From positions 3,072,501-3,136,500 of the forward strand of contig NC_081331.1 of NCBI RefSeq assembly GCF_022539665.2: a stretch of 64,000 nt of DNA, read 5' to 3'. The notes under the pieces were generated by a model. That model saw only the letters and a list, made by a program, of their open reading frames with translations. It was not told the origin of the DNA and did no database searches. Shown piece by piece: positions 1-13,514 of the stretch; the first letter of the stretch is position 1; every line of letters begins with the position of its first letter. The stretch is from Daphnia carinata (Eukaryota > Arthropoda > Branchiopoda > Diplostraca > Daphniidae). The position numbers were made by a program, and so were the translations under genes.

Positions 1-3000
1 TCTTTGATCGTTATACAAGAACCTTTTTTTACGTGGGCAATGACATCGGCAACAAAAGAATGTGACAGCGTTACACCCATCACCTTTGAGTAAGCATTTA
101 AAAATATAAAAAGTAGACTATGTCGTTTTTTTTGTACAAAGTGCATCTGCGAAAAGGGAAAAATTTGTTTTCGATTGTCGTCAATTGTTGAACTATATTC
201 ACGTCTCGTATGACCTCCTCCTTGTTTCTCAACGGTGAAATCCCCCAAAGAAAGAGTATAGGAGGAGCCCCCGTTGGTTTATAAAAAGGATATCGAAATG
301 AAGAAAAAAAGGAGGAAACGGATGTGCTACTGCGACCTTTTGCTCGTCTCTGGCACGTCGTCGACGTCCCAACGGGCGCAAAAAGAAAGAATACTATACA
401 TCTCCGTTTTCTATGGCTATATCAACCCTTCCCATTTTCAAGGGACATGAGAGTCTTGTACTATTATAAGTACAACGCCTACGTCGAATTAATGCCGTTG
501 GTGAGGGAAAAAAAATAAAATAGAAATAATAAGAAATAGAACATCTTGACTCCCGCGCACGGCCGTACGTCCCCTGTCTTTCCGCTCTATTGGCAACTTG
601 ATATAGATAGAGAGATGTACGTAGGTTATATCATAATTGCTTTCTCAGAGTTATCCCACACCGCGTGACGCAGTTAGGTAAATATAAAAAGAGCTCGTCT
701 TTTGTCATCCAAAATAACTGCGCCTTAATCTCTCTTATAAAACACGTAGACGTGTTGGACAGCAGAAGATACGATTCGACGTACACGGCAATTGGCTTTG
801 CCATCAAATCGGGAGTCATGGTTCACGTAATTACAAAGTAAGGGGGCGTCCTTTGATCGTACTTCATCTATCGCTCTTGCATTAGTATTTTACTATTATT
901 GGGCTCCCTGCAACGTTGCTCATTTTCTCTGCCCGATGTTTGTCAACAGCCATTCGACTGGATATGTACAACCACCTTTAGCTATCGCAAACTGTCTCCA
1001 ACAGTGGTCTCGCTGTGCCCAAAGAGATGTGTTTACTTAGTTTAGTAAATAAAGATTGGACAGAAAACGGAAGGTTTTTAAAAAATGGTTTATAAAGTCG
1101 ATCAATGTAGAAGAGCTATAGAATAACTATAAGGAGCTAACAAATGGTGTTGGTGCTGTTACTTGACTGGACTGTAACGTAAGACGTCATGGTAAACAAA
1201 TAAAGGAGACGTTTTAAAATTTTCGAACGGTAGACGGTTGAATTCGCCGTATAGAGCCTTCTTGAAAAATGGCGGAGAAGAATCAACTTAAATGAAATGC
1301 GACTGTTTCAAATCGGAAAAAGAACAAGAGAAAATGGTGAAAGATCAATTTTACTTCGATTTCATTTGCGAAATGGCAGTAATGTCACCTCGGAGTGGCA
1401 CAATCCACTCCAATATATCTTGCTCGTCTAAAATCGAAAGGCTCTCACGGTATCCGTGAGGTTTCAAATAGAAAGCCAGATGTTAAAAATACAAGAGACA
1501 GGTATAAGAGAGGAAGAATAGGCATACACACACAAAAAAAGGTGGAAAGAGAAGCGAATGTTTTTTTTTTATTTCAAAGAGAAAGAAGCACTCTCGATTT
1601 GAATCGTGAGTGATGGAGCAGTCAATATCGATCGAACTCTTTGTGTACCTCAACCTTATATAAAAAAAAAGATATACGAACCATCTAAAAGGTGTGGCAT
1701 TATACATTGTCTCAACCTAGCATTTCACGTCATATCAAAGGACTTTGGAACACTCGGTATCGTCTAAGCATTTGGAAGGGCGTTAACTTATTGATAGAGC
1801 AGCACTCCAACAAAAGTAGGCATACCCACTATTGTATATCATGCAACCTGTTAATATGCGAACTCTACTGTCTATACGATTCTCGACTGGAACCTTCAAA
1901 CATTCAAACGATTCATCAATCTCACGTTCAGAAACGAGTTGAATCAAACGGAGGTACTATTATCATTCACAAGCAAATAAGAAACAGAGACGTACACGAA
2001 TCTAAGAGAAAGACATTTAAATGCAGTGAGCTTACACTTAGTTATTCGGTTATTGCAGTTAGCCAAAGCAAATTCTAGCAACCACGTAGCAAACTATGTT
2101 ATACGGTGTTGACCACATACTGACGACGAGCATGTCTTACAGTGCGACCGGACGCATTCTAGGAATACTGGGATTCAATCAGTGGTGCACGTCACAATGA
2201 TAACGAGACGTAGGCTGCGATAAGAGAAGCGGGTACGGTGAGATGAGAAAGGAAATTGTCAGCACTACATACATATGCATAAACGTATGTATAATCTTAG
2301 TAACCAGCGGGATAGTACAGTTTAACTCACCAGGGTGTCACGGTGTCATGGTGTCCAGAGGCATCGTGTCCTTCGCATATATAATACACACCGCATAAAT
2401 GCAGAGATATTTCATACAAGGAAACAGTTCCAGGTGGGCCCATTTCTTTTTTTTTTTTTTTTTTTTTTGCAAAACTCACCCAATTTCAGACGGACTGTCT
2501 CGATTCTCGATTACTCACGAAATAAACAGCAGAAAGTATATCATTCTTTTTTTCCCACCCGATGCTTTCACAACGTTCCACGACTACACTAGACGATATT
2601 TTGAATTCAGCCCCTTTCAATGGTATCGATCGTGAACCGTCCGGAGAGCTTTTTTCTTCTTTTCTTCCATTTCCACCTACATCCAGTAGAGCGTCTCCGA
2701 ACATATACATATACTAGCTTGTATAGACGTTAGTAACTGTCGACGTTGTGCACAGCATCCCGAGCACCAAACTATACACGTACGTGTATAGTTTAAACCC
2801 ATAGATTTTTCTCACGATGTAGAAGAAACACGCAGCAGCACACCTTCCTTTTCCTTTGACGGTATATATTTTAGCCCTCCGTCTATTTCAAAGTGTCTAG
2901 AAATTTTATTTATTAGACGAAAAGACCTCAAATGCAATGACGCATGGACGAGATGTTTATGTAGTAAACATGCAAATACATCGGATTTTCTTTTTCTTTT

Positions 3001-6000
3001 CTTGTTGGTAAAAGAAAATGGATACAAGGGTCTTATATTTCAAACGTGGGAAATCGGACTAGTTTGTGTATGTTTCTCTTTTTACAGATTGATGCTCGAG
3101 ATGTTTACAGTCTTGTGTGTACAGCTTTGTATGTGCCAACAGGCGATGCCAGCTACAAATTAGGCAAACGTCATCGTGGGTGAAGCGGAAGCAGCAGCGA
3201 ACAGCAATCGAATTAGCTAGGATAAAAAAAAACGGAATATTTAAGCAGCTGCATTTGAAACTTAAATTTTTGCCGCCCTAGATAATTAGGTTTATGCAAG
3301 TCCTCTCTCTGCTACACACGAGAGCGTCTATAACAAATGAGGAAAACGCAACGGAACAAACAAATGCCAAGAAGTAAACTACGGACGAGCTGGAGAGTGA
3401 CAAATGCTGTTGGAGAAGAAGTGTAAGATAATTGTGCTAAATAGAAAATAAGAAAACTAGAAGTCTAGTTGGAGAGCTGAATCGTATAGACCTGGATCGA
3501 TTGCAAAAGGGTTTGTGTTATGTAACACGGTACACTCGCCCATCGGAAATGATATTTTTTAGAATGCCTCGGCAATCGGCTCATGCCTGATATTAAGGCA
3601 GAATTTCTATTTTGCATACGGACCCCTATGCAATCGATTAAAAAAGACGTCGTTTGTAACAGGCACTACTATTATACAGCATTAAATATAGATGCCCGCA
3701 CTGTAGAACCTTTCGTGGATATCAAATCGAAGAACGGTAAAACTTGACAAACCAGGTTGCTATGATGCGATCCATCCCTATAACTACGAAGTGGATTATT
3801 ATAAAATGTATAATCTTTTCCGGGAAATGGTAAAACTGAAAAGAGAGGGTATATAAAAAAATTTATATTGTTCGTACAAGTTGTTCCTGATATTCGGAAA
3901 ACGATCGATATGTTTGAAAGGTACGTCATCTATATTTGAGCTGGCCCTCAAGACTGCAGTTTGTGCCTAGATACACACACAAATAATAGAAAACAAATCC
4001 GTGATGTTCGTGCAATATACCGATCGGTGCACGTAATAAATCCGCTCGTGCTATCAAACTTTTCTTCTAAAACACAAAAGATTTCTATATTATCAATGTT
4101 AAAGAATCTATATGGCAGCATGAATCACAATAATGAACATTAGGCCCTCTTTTTTTTTTTACAGACTAAAATAATGAAGAGGATATAAGATCAAACAGTC
4201 GTCCGTTTTCTCAACACGTCACCTTTATCTTTCTGCTTTCAGTGTAAGAAGATGCAATCATTGATCAAGAAGACTTGAACAAAGCGATTGACCAGTTTGA
4301 TTACTTTCCTCGCCATCTTGTACAAACGTTGGGCGGGAGGTTGGTAAGAATATATGCGCGGGTAACATCCGCTTAGCGGAAGAAGTGGGTGCGTCTCTTA
4401 TATTGCAATCTCCATCGACAATTTCTATGGAAGATTCTTATCTATAGTGAATACTCAAGACAATGGAGTCCGTCCCTGCGCGTTGACTGCGCACCGAGTA
4501 AAAACAAAAAGAAGAAGCAGGTGATGTCAATAAAACGGGCGAGTTCGACAAGCACCTTTGTCTGCACTTTTCAAGTAACTTTCCAGTTAGATATCAACAT
4601 CGATTTTGTCTTTAAAATTAAACCTAAATATTATCTTTTTTTTCTTCTTTCTTTCTGTTGATAAAAATCATGTGTTTCTCTCTTAAGGACAGGATTAAAT
4701 TCGGCGTAGTAAAAGCGATAAAATCGTTTTTATGTATAAATATTATATGATTTTCTCTGGTACCATTACTGATTTACATTCTAACGGCAATTTTGCACCT
4801 TAATGTAATTCTACCACACTCACAAGTCGCCTGCATAACAGACTGAAAGGTGACCCATGAACGTGGATTCGTCGTTATGCATTTGTACCATCAACGCACA
4901 TTTGAATTTATAATGCACTCCCTCGATTGTAAAATCCCTAGAAAGTGGTGCGGACCGTACGTACCCATCCACTATAAAAAATTTATTAGCAACACAAGCT
5001 TTGCATTTTTTTTTTAAATATAAAAGCTCATAAAAACCACCATTAACACTTGAGCACACTTTTTCGTTTTCCGGTTGAACTATGATTATTATTCTTTTCT
5101 GTCGTCGGGATTTTCAGTTGCATCGTTGGGCAATGCAAATGACATACTTGTATATGCTAATTCTCGTGGATATGCGCCACTTATCGGGTAGTTGCAGTTC
5201 CAGCGTTTTTCATAATTGATCGCAAAATAACTTTGGGGCATTTATAATGGCGAAACGTTTCCTGTACACATATCACAACTCTAAAAGAAAAGAATCCATG
5301 GATATTTAATTGTTACGTAACCACACAACAACGAAAAAAATAGAGGACTATGAAAGAGGAAGAGGATTTTAAAAAAAACGGGTTAGAATTCGCATCTTGC
5401 ATGCTCATTGGGCCACCATGCCTCATGTAATCATGCCGAGTAGCACGTCATTAGTCGCTGGGACGCGTTCAACCGTCACGGTAAAAGAGGAAAATAAAAA
5501 TTCCAGTTGGATTCGTATTTGGAGAGAGCGCTATAGTCTACTACACACTAATTACGAAATCGTAATCTATCTCTATAGCCAAACGATCAGGCTTTGCTCG
5601 GTGGTTGAGCACGAATCAAGCGACTCATTTCGTCTGTATCCTAGGAACCTTCTTCGCAACGTCCCCCTATGATTAAAAAAAAATGAAAATAAAAGTTAAT
5701 TCATTTCCCGCATGTTTTAAACTCTTCCATGAAACATCATTTGAATATGAAGGGCCACATCTTCTGGCTTCAATTTGATTTCATTCAAAAGGTAATCAAC
5801 GGTCTAAGTAATTTGTACTGTAATCAGTTACTGCAATTGCTTACAAATTAACGGACCAGACCGTCCGATCCGTCAACAGTTTTCGTTGTAAGTTATTGCA
5901 ATTTTTAACGCTCCGTTTGGCATCGGAAACGCAGCGCTTGTGAGTGAAAGAGTTGAGTGAAAGAGATGCCGGTGAACCGTAATACCACGTTCGAATGCTT

Positions 6001-6985
6001 CTTGGTAATGATATTTAATAAATGAAAGGGTGTGAAAGAAGCCAAGTTTCATGTCACGTGCATTTCTTTTATTTCCAAACTCGATCAAGTGGAAATGAAA
6101 AGGGTCGGTGGGTAGATCTCTGAAGGGAATTCACAAAGTCTGGTGAGGATCACAAGATGCTGGCGTTTCTTCGTGTGCCACTCACTAACGATCGGATGAC
6201 GCCAGCTCCCAATAGCTATTCATTCGTAAAAATAGGCAATCAAATACAAGAACAAACACATTTTTTTTTTCCTTCTGGACGCCACTGGAATGTGATGCAA
6301 AAAACGAACGGGGGTGGTAACAATAATACGAAATCAAAATCAATCGACCGAATTACTTTTCACAACTGGGTTCTGCAATCTTGATGGCGTCTAAATCATC
6401 AATTGCATTCCCGTATTGCATTAGTTTATTTTTAACAACACTGAAATATGAATATTTGCATACTGCGCAAATTAAGAATTTCGTGATGATTTATGGCTGA
6501 TAAGCCAAATGATTTTCAACTGTCCCCAAAGCCAAGGTTGTTGAAACTCTCGTGAAACCAGTCAACAAAATAATTTGGCGCACATTTGAAAATACACACA
6601 CGAGATTTTTGTTTTCCCCTTTTCACAAACTTCTCTGCAAGGTTTTCGCTGCATTACTAGTATGGGTGCCTACTCAGTCATTGAGCAGTCCCTGCTTCGA
6701 CGACCACTTAACAGAACTGGGGCAAGACTGCACAATTAACGATTTAACGAGAGAAAGTCAAAGGCTCAAAACTAAAAAACGTAATTGCTATGGCGCTGCT
6801 GAATTTGTGTTTTTCTTTTTCCTTTTCTTTCCTTCTTTATAAAAGAAAGCGCAATAAAGGCCCACCATTCCGCGGTACACTTTAAAATGTCCTTTCAGTC
6901 TTACTGGAGACATACAGGTTTTTATTGTATGATGCCATATCGATTAGCCAAATAATGATTTTCTCTAATTCGGCGTTTAATTTTA
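1..6985. other. Non-coding left flank, no gene recognised
   Basis: No reading frame in this stretch shows a family motif, a domain, or a chain of exons joined by plausible splice sites. The longest open frame (1,692-2,078, plus, 128 codons) matches nothing I recognise and lacks coding character. Composition is ordinary and AT-rich with few long homopolymers, unlike the stretch right of 8.8 kb. The notable structure is a perfect 26-bp palindrome at 2,769-2,794. It may be intergenic DNA, distal regulatory DNA, or part of a non-coding transcript; the sequence does not decide. Confidence 0.6.
2769..2794. repeat. Perfect 26-bp palindrome
   Basis: The left arm AAACTATACACGT is followed directly by its exact reverse complement, with no spacer; symmetry breaks at the next base on each side. 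The centre carries CACGTACGTG. Possible roles are a dimeric transcription-factor site or a chance or repeat-derived cruciform. Function is not determined. Confidence 0.85.
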
Positions 6986-6989
6986 TTTA

Positions 6990-8410
6990 TAACAGGTTAG
7001 TTTTACCCGAATTGCAAATCAATTTTTAAGTGAGACTTTTTAATTCAAAAAGTCGGGCTTAAATGTCGACTTGATTTTTGATTTTTATCGGATTCTGAGA
7101 GTTTTCTTTTTTTTCGGATTTTGACAAAAGTGGGAAGGCTATTGCCTTCCCACTTTTTCATTTTTGCCAAAACATAAATTTGATTTAAAATACATGATTC
7201 CGATTCAAAATTGAACGAGAATCACTAAATTGAAGTTGGTTTTTACGTTGGGTTTATAGCTTTAAAAAAAAAACGAAAAAAACAGGAAAGAAATTAAGCC
7301 CGGAAAAAAAAAAATAAGCCCGACTTTTTCATTTTTTTCAAAACATCTAGATATAGCTATAAAAATGCATGACTTTGTTTCAAAATTAAACCAAAATTAA
7401 AAATATATCGTTATTTTTTTTCATTGGGCCAACCGTTTTTTAAATGCATTGAACATTTGTGCTGCATCGCGCTAGCGCTGGTGCGTACTGGCGCGCTAGT
7501 GCTGGTCGTACTGCCGCCCTAGCAATGCTTTTAATATTCGGTGTATTTAAAAAGCGATTGATTTGACGCAAAAAAAAACCACTTTATGAAGTCAAGGTTT
7601 AATTTTGATTGTTCTTTGTGATTTTTATTGGATTCTAAGAGTTCTTATTTTTTGCCGATTTTGACAAAAATGGGAAGGCTATAGCCTTCTCACTTTTTCA
7701 TTTTTGGCCAAAATTTAGATTTTGTTCAAAATACATGATTTTGATTCAAAATTGAACGAAAATCACAAAATTGAAGTTTATTTTTACGTGTAACTTATAG
7801 TTTTTTCATAAATTGGAAAAAAATGATGATAAATGCTGGCGCGCCAGCAGCGCGTTAATTACATTTAGTATACAAACGGCTGGTTTGACGAGAAAACAAA
7901 TATTTTTTCTGAAATAAACATTTTTGAAGGTTAAGTTAAATCAAATTTAACGTCAAACTTACAAGAATGAATTTCTGTCACAGTCAAAATTAAGCCCGAC
8001 AAAATAAGTCCGACTTTTTCCACGATCTAGCGCTGTGGCGTACTGGCGCGCTACTGCAAACCAGTGATGCACTTTTTCATTTTTTCGTCAAATTTTAAAT
8101 TTCATTTAAATATATTATATCGTTGTAAAATTAATCAAGAATCATATATATGCAGCTGATTTTGAGTGTTGGGCTTATGGTTTTTGAAATAAACGTAGAA
8201 AACAATTATAAATACTGCCCCCTCACCAGCCCATTGGTTTTGTTTATTTCATCAGCAGCTCATTTGACAAGAAAAGAAATTTTTTTTTTCCCGAATTTTG
8301 TGTTTATTTGGTTATAAAAGATTCGTTTTACTCTAATTCCAAGTCAATTTTTAAGTTTGAATTTTTATACGAAAAGGTCGGGCTTAAAAATCGGGCTTGA
8401 TTTTTGCTGT
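6990..8410. repeat. Degenerate ~540-bp repeat array
   Basis: A block of about 180 bp at 7,081-7,260 recurs at 7,621-7,800, offset by 540 bp, with scattered mismatches. A 16-mer, GCGTACTGGCGCGCTA, occurs at 7,483-7,498 and 8,038-8,053 (offset 555). The left edge (about 7,002-7,060, ending AGTCGGGCTT) is echoed at about 8,328-8,390. The reverse complement AAGCCCGAC appears at about 7,316 and 7,992, so both orientations are mixed. Internal palindromes include 7,130-7,153 and GCTGGCGCGCCAGC at 7,835-7,848. There is no coding capacity. It is best read as decayed tandem copies of a non-autonomous or satellite-like repeat; the family is not identified. Confidence 0.75.
7130..7153. repeat. Hairpin inside the repeat unit
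   Basis: GTGGGAAGGC, then a 4-base loop TATT, then GCCTTCCCAC: a perfect 10-bp stem. The second copy at about 7,670-7,693 keeps most of the stem (GGGAAGGC/GCCTTCTC) with one mismatch. Conservation in both copies shows the hairpin belongs to the ancestral unit. Confidence 0.8.
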
Positions 8411-8602
8411 GGGGCATTGAAATATGACATCATTGATCTGAAAACATCTCGGGAATCGCCGTCAAGTTGAGATAAAACAAATGACAAACCTATTTTAATA
8501 CAAATATAAATGTTTTGAATGTCTGATTATTTCAATCTCCGCTCCAACAGTTTTCGGGAATTATCTCTCGTCGACCATCAGCGATATTGGATAATGGCCG
8601 AA

Positions 8603-8658
8603 TAAGACCACTAAAAAAAAATGGTCTTAAAAATAGCAGGCCAAATAATGGCCTGCTA
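8603..8658. repeat. Two adjacent perfect hairpins
   Basis: Hairpin 1: TAAGACCA at 8,603-8,610 pairs with TGGTCTTA at 8,622-8,629 across an A-rich loop. Hairpin 2: TAGCAGGCCA at 8,634-8,643 pairs with TGGCCTGCTA at 8,649-8,658 across AATAA. The two are 4 bases apart. They are too short for a standard pre-miRNA. They could be the end of a small mobile element or a structured RNA. Confidence 0.8.
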
Positions 8659-11222
8659 ATAAATTAAAAGACAAACTCAATATTCCGGATACAAAGATAT
8701 AGTGTATTTTTATTTGTACTGCATGATGTATATAGGCTTCAACGACTGCAAATTGTATAAAGTCATCTCCCTTTTTGTTCTTTTTGTTTGTTTTAATAAG
8801 AGGTTGATTTTTGGGTTATACACGTACAGATTGCGATTTGCAGACAGGGCCTCTACGATATCTAAGCAAAAAATAATGTTTTTTTTTCAAAATTTTAAAC
8901 AGGTTGCGGAGAAAGTGAAAAAAAAAGACATACAACATGAAACAAAGTTGGAGCATACTGTTTTTTCTGTATCCGGATAGGTTTCTCGGAAGATGAAAAA
9001 TTAATGTAAGGAGGATACAAATCGAGGACAACACAAGGAAAGAAATACACACAGACCATTTATTAGAGGGACAAAAAAACACTGCACAACACGGGGGGTA
9101 ATGCTTTAGTGATGGGATGCGCGCGCGCTCGATGGAAGGATAGAGGTCTGATCAATTCTTATGGCAGAGGTGGTGCTCTTTGATTTTTTGAAATTTATTT
9201 TTCGAATTGAATATGGAAATGAGTGGAGGTATATATAGCTCTAGGAAAAAAAAGCGGATTCAAACTATTTGTGGGAAATTTTTTTTGACGGAACTGAATC
9301 GAGAGACAGATGGGAGTTAATACGTTGATTCAAATTGCGGTTATTTGAATCGAGAAAACAAAAAGCACGAGACGATAATACGCCGAGAAAAAAAATACTC
9401 GTTCAACAAATGCCATTCGCGTTGACGATTTACAACATTACATGTCTTGATTGCTGTTACTATATTGTAAAAAAAAAGAACCCGTATGTGATGCGTTGCA
9501 ATCAATTAGTAGCAAAATAGGATGAGGGTAGGTAGATGTTTCTGTAAGGTGTATGACAACCTGCATTACATTAACAATTAGATGTAAAAAGAGGAAAACC
9601 TATTGCAGGTTCTCTTTCGTTTTTGTTTTCTTATTCAAAATAATGGGAACGATAAATGCACAAATTGCGCTCGGGAGATAGTGGCAGGTTCAAGAATAAA
9701 TAATTCGAAAACAGATTTCATTTTTCCATAGACGAGGTTATTGTAGTATAATCAACGTTTTCTTAAAAAAAAAAAAAAAAAAATCATCTAAACTAATCGA
9801 ATCTATTTCTATTCCGAATATAGGACGATACTTCTTTTTTACGAGGTAATAATAATTTCTTTTTTACGCAGACGAAAAAAAAAAACCCAAACTGAAACGG
9901 AGAGAAAACACAAAATCTTATTGTACTACGCGTTCTTATTAATTTATGCCCAACGAGGAGGGAAATATATAGACCGAAAAAAATATATATATATGTTCGA
10001 GGTACTTAAGCATATGGGTTAGGTTTATTTTTTTTTTGTTTTGTTTTGTTTTTCCTGCTTATTTAAATGAAGAGAGAAAAAAACATGGATTCGGATGAAT
10101 GAATATGGAAGAAGAAGAAAATAGAACTACTTTTGCCCACCACTGGAAGCTTCGAGGGAAAAAGGGAGACTCCCTACGATGAGAGAAACAGCTTGTTCTT
10201 CTAATCATAAAAAAAAAAGACACTAAACTTTAATTCTTATTTCTTCTCTGTGGAAAAAAAAACAAAACAAAAACTTTTGGCTAACAAAAAAAAAGAGGAA
10301 AAGATGAAATTGAATGTTTCTTTTTTTTTTTTTATAAATAGGATCAATGCGACGATATTGAGGTAGACATAGTTTCATTCCCATATTTTTTTTTCGATCA
10401 ACCCACAAGAATGGAAAAGCGAAAACTCCTGGGGCAGGCTAATGGCCCTGTCCGCTGCATCCACTTGGGGAGATATTTGAAAGAGGTAGAAAGAAAAAAC
10501 AAGAGGAAAGATCAGAAAAAAATTCTAATATTTGAAAAAGAAGGCGAGTGAAAAATTGGAGGGATGCTCGGCAAGGAAAGATAACGAAAAAAAAAAAAAA
10601 AGTAAACGGGATTGAAAAGTCTAGAAAACTTCTCGATATACGTCGTTGTGTCTGCCATAGCAAAGAAGAACGTCTCTAGGGTCATCATCATTGACGTCGA
10701 AAGTCAGCGTCACTGAAGAGACATTTGATGTTCTTCTACCAACTTTTTTCCTCGTTTATTTCCTTCGGGACTCACGTTAAATGAATGATTTTGAATTAAA
10801 GAAAAAAAGAAATATTATGTTCTCCAATTTGAAAAGTATCGCAAGAACGAACTAAAGAATTAAATAAATTCCTCGTAAAGATAGAGACGTAGAAGACGAA
10901 GCTCACTCGATAACGAAAAAACGCAAACGGTTTACGGAAAAAAACCGAGAGAAGATGATAGATTCTTCTTCTTTCGTGACACGACAGAGTCCAATCTATT
11001 GATGGACGTGTCGATGCAACTTCAGAATCAAGAGGCAAGCGGAGCTGAGGGAGATTGAGAGAAAAACAAATGCAGTTTTATTATTATTTTTTTCTTATTT
11101 AAAAAAGGTACTTTCTAGAAGTAGCAGGATGTGTATATATATATATATTTTTTTTTCCCCCGTGTATAAAATAGGCCCGAGACAGTTTCTAATTGAGCCG
11201 GACAGAGGCCTGGACGGCAGTA

Positions 11223-11224
<2 letters not shown>

Positions 11225-11255
<31 letters not shown>

Positions 11256-11784
11256 CCTTTCAAGAAAAAAAAAAGGCTGCCATTTTTTTTTTTTTTTTTT
11301 AATTTGCCAAAATATAAATAGATATATATATATAAATATGCATCCTTGGGTTGTACTTTTTGTTGGATGTCAAAAATTGATTCGTAGCGCAATGTTTGAT
11401 TTTTTTTTTTTACGGTTCGTCGAAACGGGGCAAATTTCACCAACGGGAAGATAAGGAGACAACAAACGTCAGGATATTTACGTGTCCAGGTGGAAAAAAT
11501 GGTTGGACAAAGAACACGGGGGAAAGAGGGGGAAAAAAAAATGCTGCGAGGACGAGGAAAAGAAACTGCGGTCGAGATCGTCATCTGTTAAATGAAGAGA
11601 CTCTCAAAAAGATTTCGTTTGTTTTCTTTTCCTTTTTTTTTTTTTTTTTTTTTTTTTTTGCTCTCGATCGAAAGAAGCTACTGATTGGAGAGGGCGATAG
11701 CGAAATGTAATTTACAGCCTGGTCGGAATTAAAGAAAAAAATAAACTAGTCTCTTTCTTTCTCTCTCTCTCTCTCTCTCTCTCT
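11225..11784. repeat. Cluster of long poly(T) tracts and a (CT)n microsatellite
   Basis: Poly(T) runs at 11,225-11,255, 11,283-11,300 and 11,633-11,659, then (CT)12 at 11,761-11,784. They are read directly from the sequence. Run lengths may be imprecise because long homopolymers are error-prone in assemblies. Confidence 0.9.
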
Positions 11785-13514
11785 GATTTAGTTATTCAGC
11801 GAGGGGATTTCTATCATACGAGAATCCGGAGACACACACACACACACCAATATGAGTTCTCCTACCCTGTTTACGCGAGCAAATGTTGGCATCGTCAGCA
11901 AACTCATCGAACAATCGAATAAAAAAAAAATAATAATAATTTTCTCATTCACACCCGAGCGTCTCGAATCGTAATTCGTTTCACATGCACAAACGACGAA
12001 TAAACAAAAAAAAGAAAGAAGCTGCAAATGTAAAAATCAAACAAACGAACAGAATGTGAAACGAATAAGGAAATCGACATTTCCTTATTCCAAAGTGAAT
12101 TTGCTGTTTACTATTGAAATATTTTCTGTTGTTTGTTTGTTTTTTGTTTTTTTGTACTGATTCAAAACCCGTCTCAATGAAAAATGGCATCCACGCAAAA
12201 GAACAGGTAAACGGTCGACAATTATCCCTTTACAAGCCACAAGAAAAATGCGCGCTATTTTCTCTTTGAAAGAGGAAAGCACAAAAAAAAAAAAAAAAAA
12301 AAAATCATTCAATGACGGATCAAAAAAAAAAAAAATGTTTGCGGTACCGGAAGGCTAGTAGAAGCGAAACCAGTGATTGACGGGCAAAGAAAAAAAAGGA
12401 ACTTGGTGGGCAAAATGTGAAATGAGTAGGTAAATCTGATTTGAAATTTAAGAAAAAAGACGGGGTTAAATCTAGATTTGATCGATGTGCCACTTAACGA
12501 GAAGAGATCAACAATAACGAGACAAAAAAAAACTAATCAAAGATCATCGTTTCTCTTCTGCTATAAGCAACTCATTTCGGAGACACCTTCGACAGCGCGT
12601 TTGTTATATACTGAGCGATTGAATAATAATTAATAAATGTTGAGAAAAGATTATTCAGCAATGAACTGAACAGCCAGAAAAAAGGGGGGGGGGGGGCATT
12701 TAGAGCTTGAACCCGAACCACTTTGTAAACTGTGTACGGGATCACGTTCTTCCTGAGACGAGTGTTCCAGCGCGAGGCTTATTTTTTTTATAATTATTAT
12801 TATTATTTGTTTTTTTGTTTTTTTTAGGCCGAAACGGTCGAGTAATAAAGAAAAAAAAAATCCCGACCGGAATGATGGAAGGTCACGAGTCTTGATGCGC
12901 GGGACCATAGTGGGACAGAGAGGTAGTTACGAGCTGTGATAACAAAAACTACAACTACTGAATGACAAAAAAAACGCAAATCAACGCCCTATTGGAAAAA
13001 GGTAATACAGCAATAAGGAAACTATTAAATAATAAACGGTTTTGAGGTGGTGAGCGAGGAGTTCTTCAGAGAGTATAGGTAAAGAGAGAGAGAGAAAGGG
13101 AGATTAAGGTGTGTGGGTGTGTGTGAAATTCTGTTTTGTTTTTGTACACCAGTCGACGATGGAGTGCAATCGGAGGTAGAATGGATCGGACGCGCGCACG
13201 CAAAATACGACATGAAAAAAAAAAATAATAATTTTTGAATATATAATTAATGATTATTTGTTTGAAAAGTGAGGGAGCGAGGGATCGTCCGCGGAGGTAT
13301 GTAAAGATAAGAGAAAAAAAAAAGGATACGGCGTCATAAAGGATGGAGGAAAAAGCCCTGAGAACGGTGCGTGTGTTGTATGTGGCAGAGAGTAATCCAC
13401 TAAGCGGAATAAAAATTAAAAATCCCTGCTACGGATTTATCTCAGGATAAGAGGGAGACTATTGTTTGCATAGCGACATCGACGCCAAGCCTTACGGTTG
13501 CCTCCCACACCAAG

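Larger units (their letters stand above)
8411..13514. other. Non-coding, homopolymer-rich 3' flank of the betaglycan-like gene
   Basis: No supported gene. The stretch holds two adjacent hairpins at 8,603-8,658 and, from about 8.8 kb, very many A or T runs of 8 or more bases. The largest are 31 T at 11,225-11,255 and 27 T at 11,633-11,659. A (CT)12 tract lies at 11,761-11,784. Because the neighbouring gene runs on the minus strand and stops at 13,515, its 3' UTR must lie here; its end cannot be placed because A/T-rich polyadenylation-like strings are everywhere. Confidence 0.6.

Noticed and set aside
1692-2078. 128-codon plus-strand open frame
   Set aside because: No recognisable domain, signal or membrane segment, no splice partner, and random-looking residue use. 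Longest frame by chance in AT-rich DNA.
6552-6842. Possible small Cys-containing secreted protein, plus strand
   Set aside because: A hydrophobic stretch precedes a few cysteines, but it is too far from the start for a signal peptide and the frame ends in low-complexity Phe. No family match.
1-13514. tRNA genes or transposon-coding remnants
   Set aside because: No B-box-like GGTTCGAATCC with cloverleaf partners, and no transposase or reverse transcriptase motif, was found by eye on either strand. A dedicated scan was not possible.
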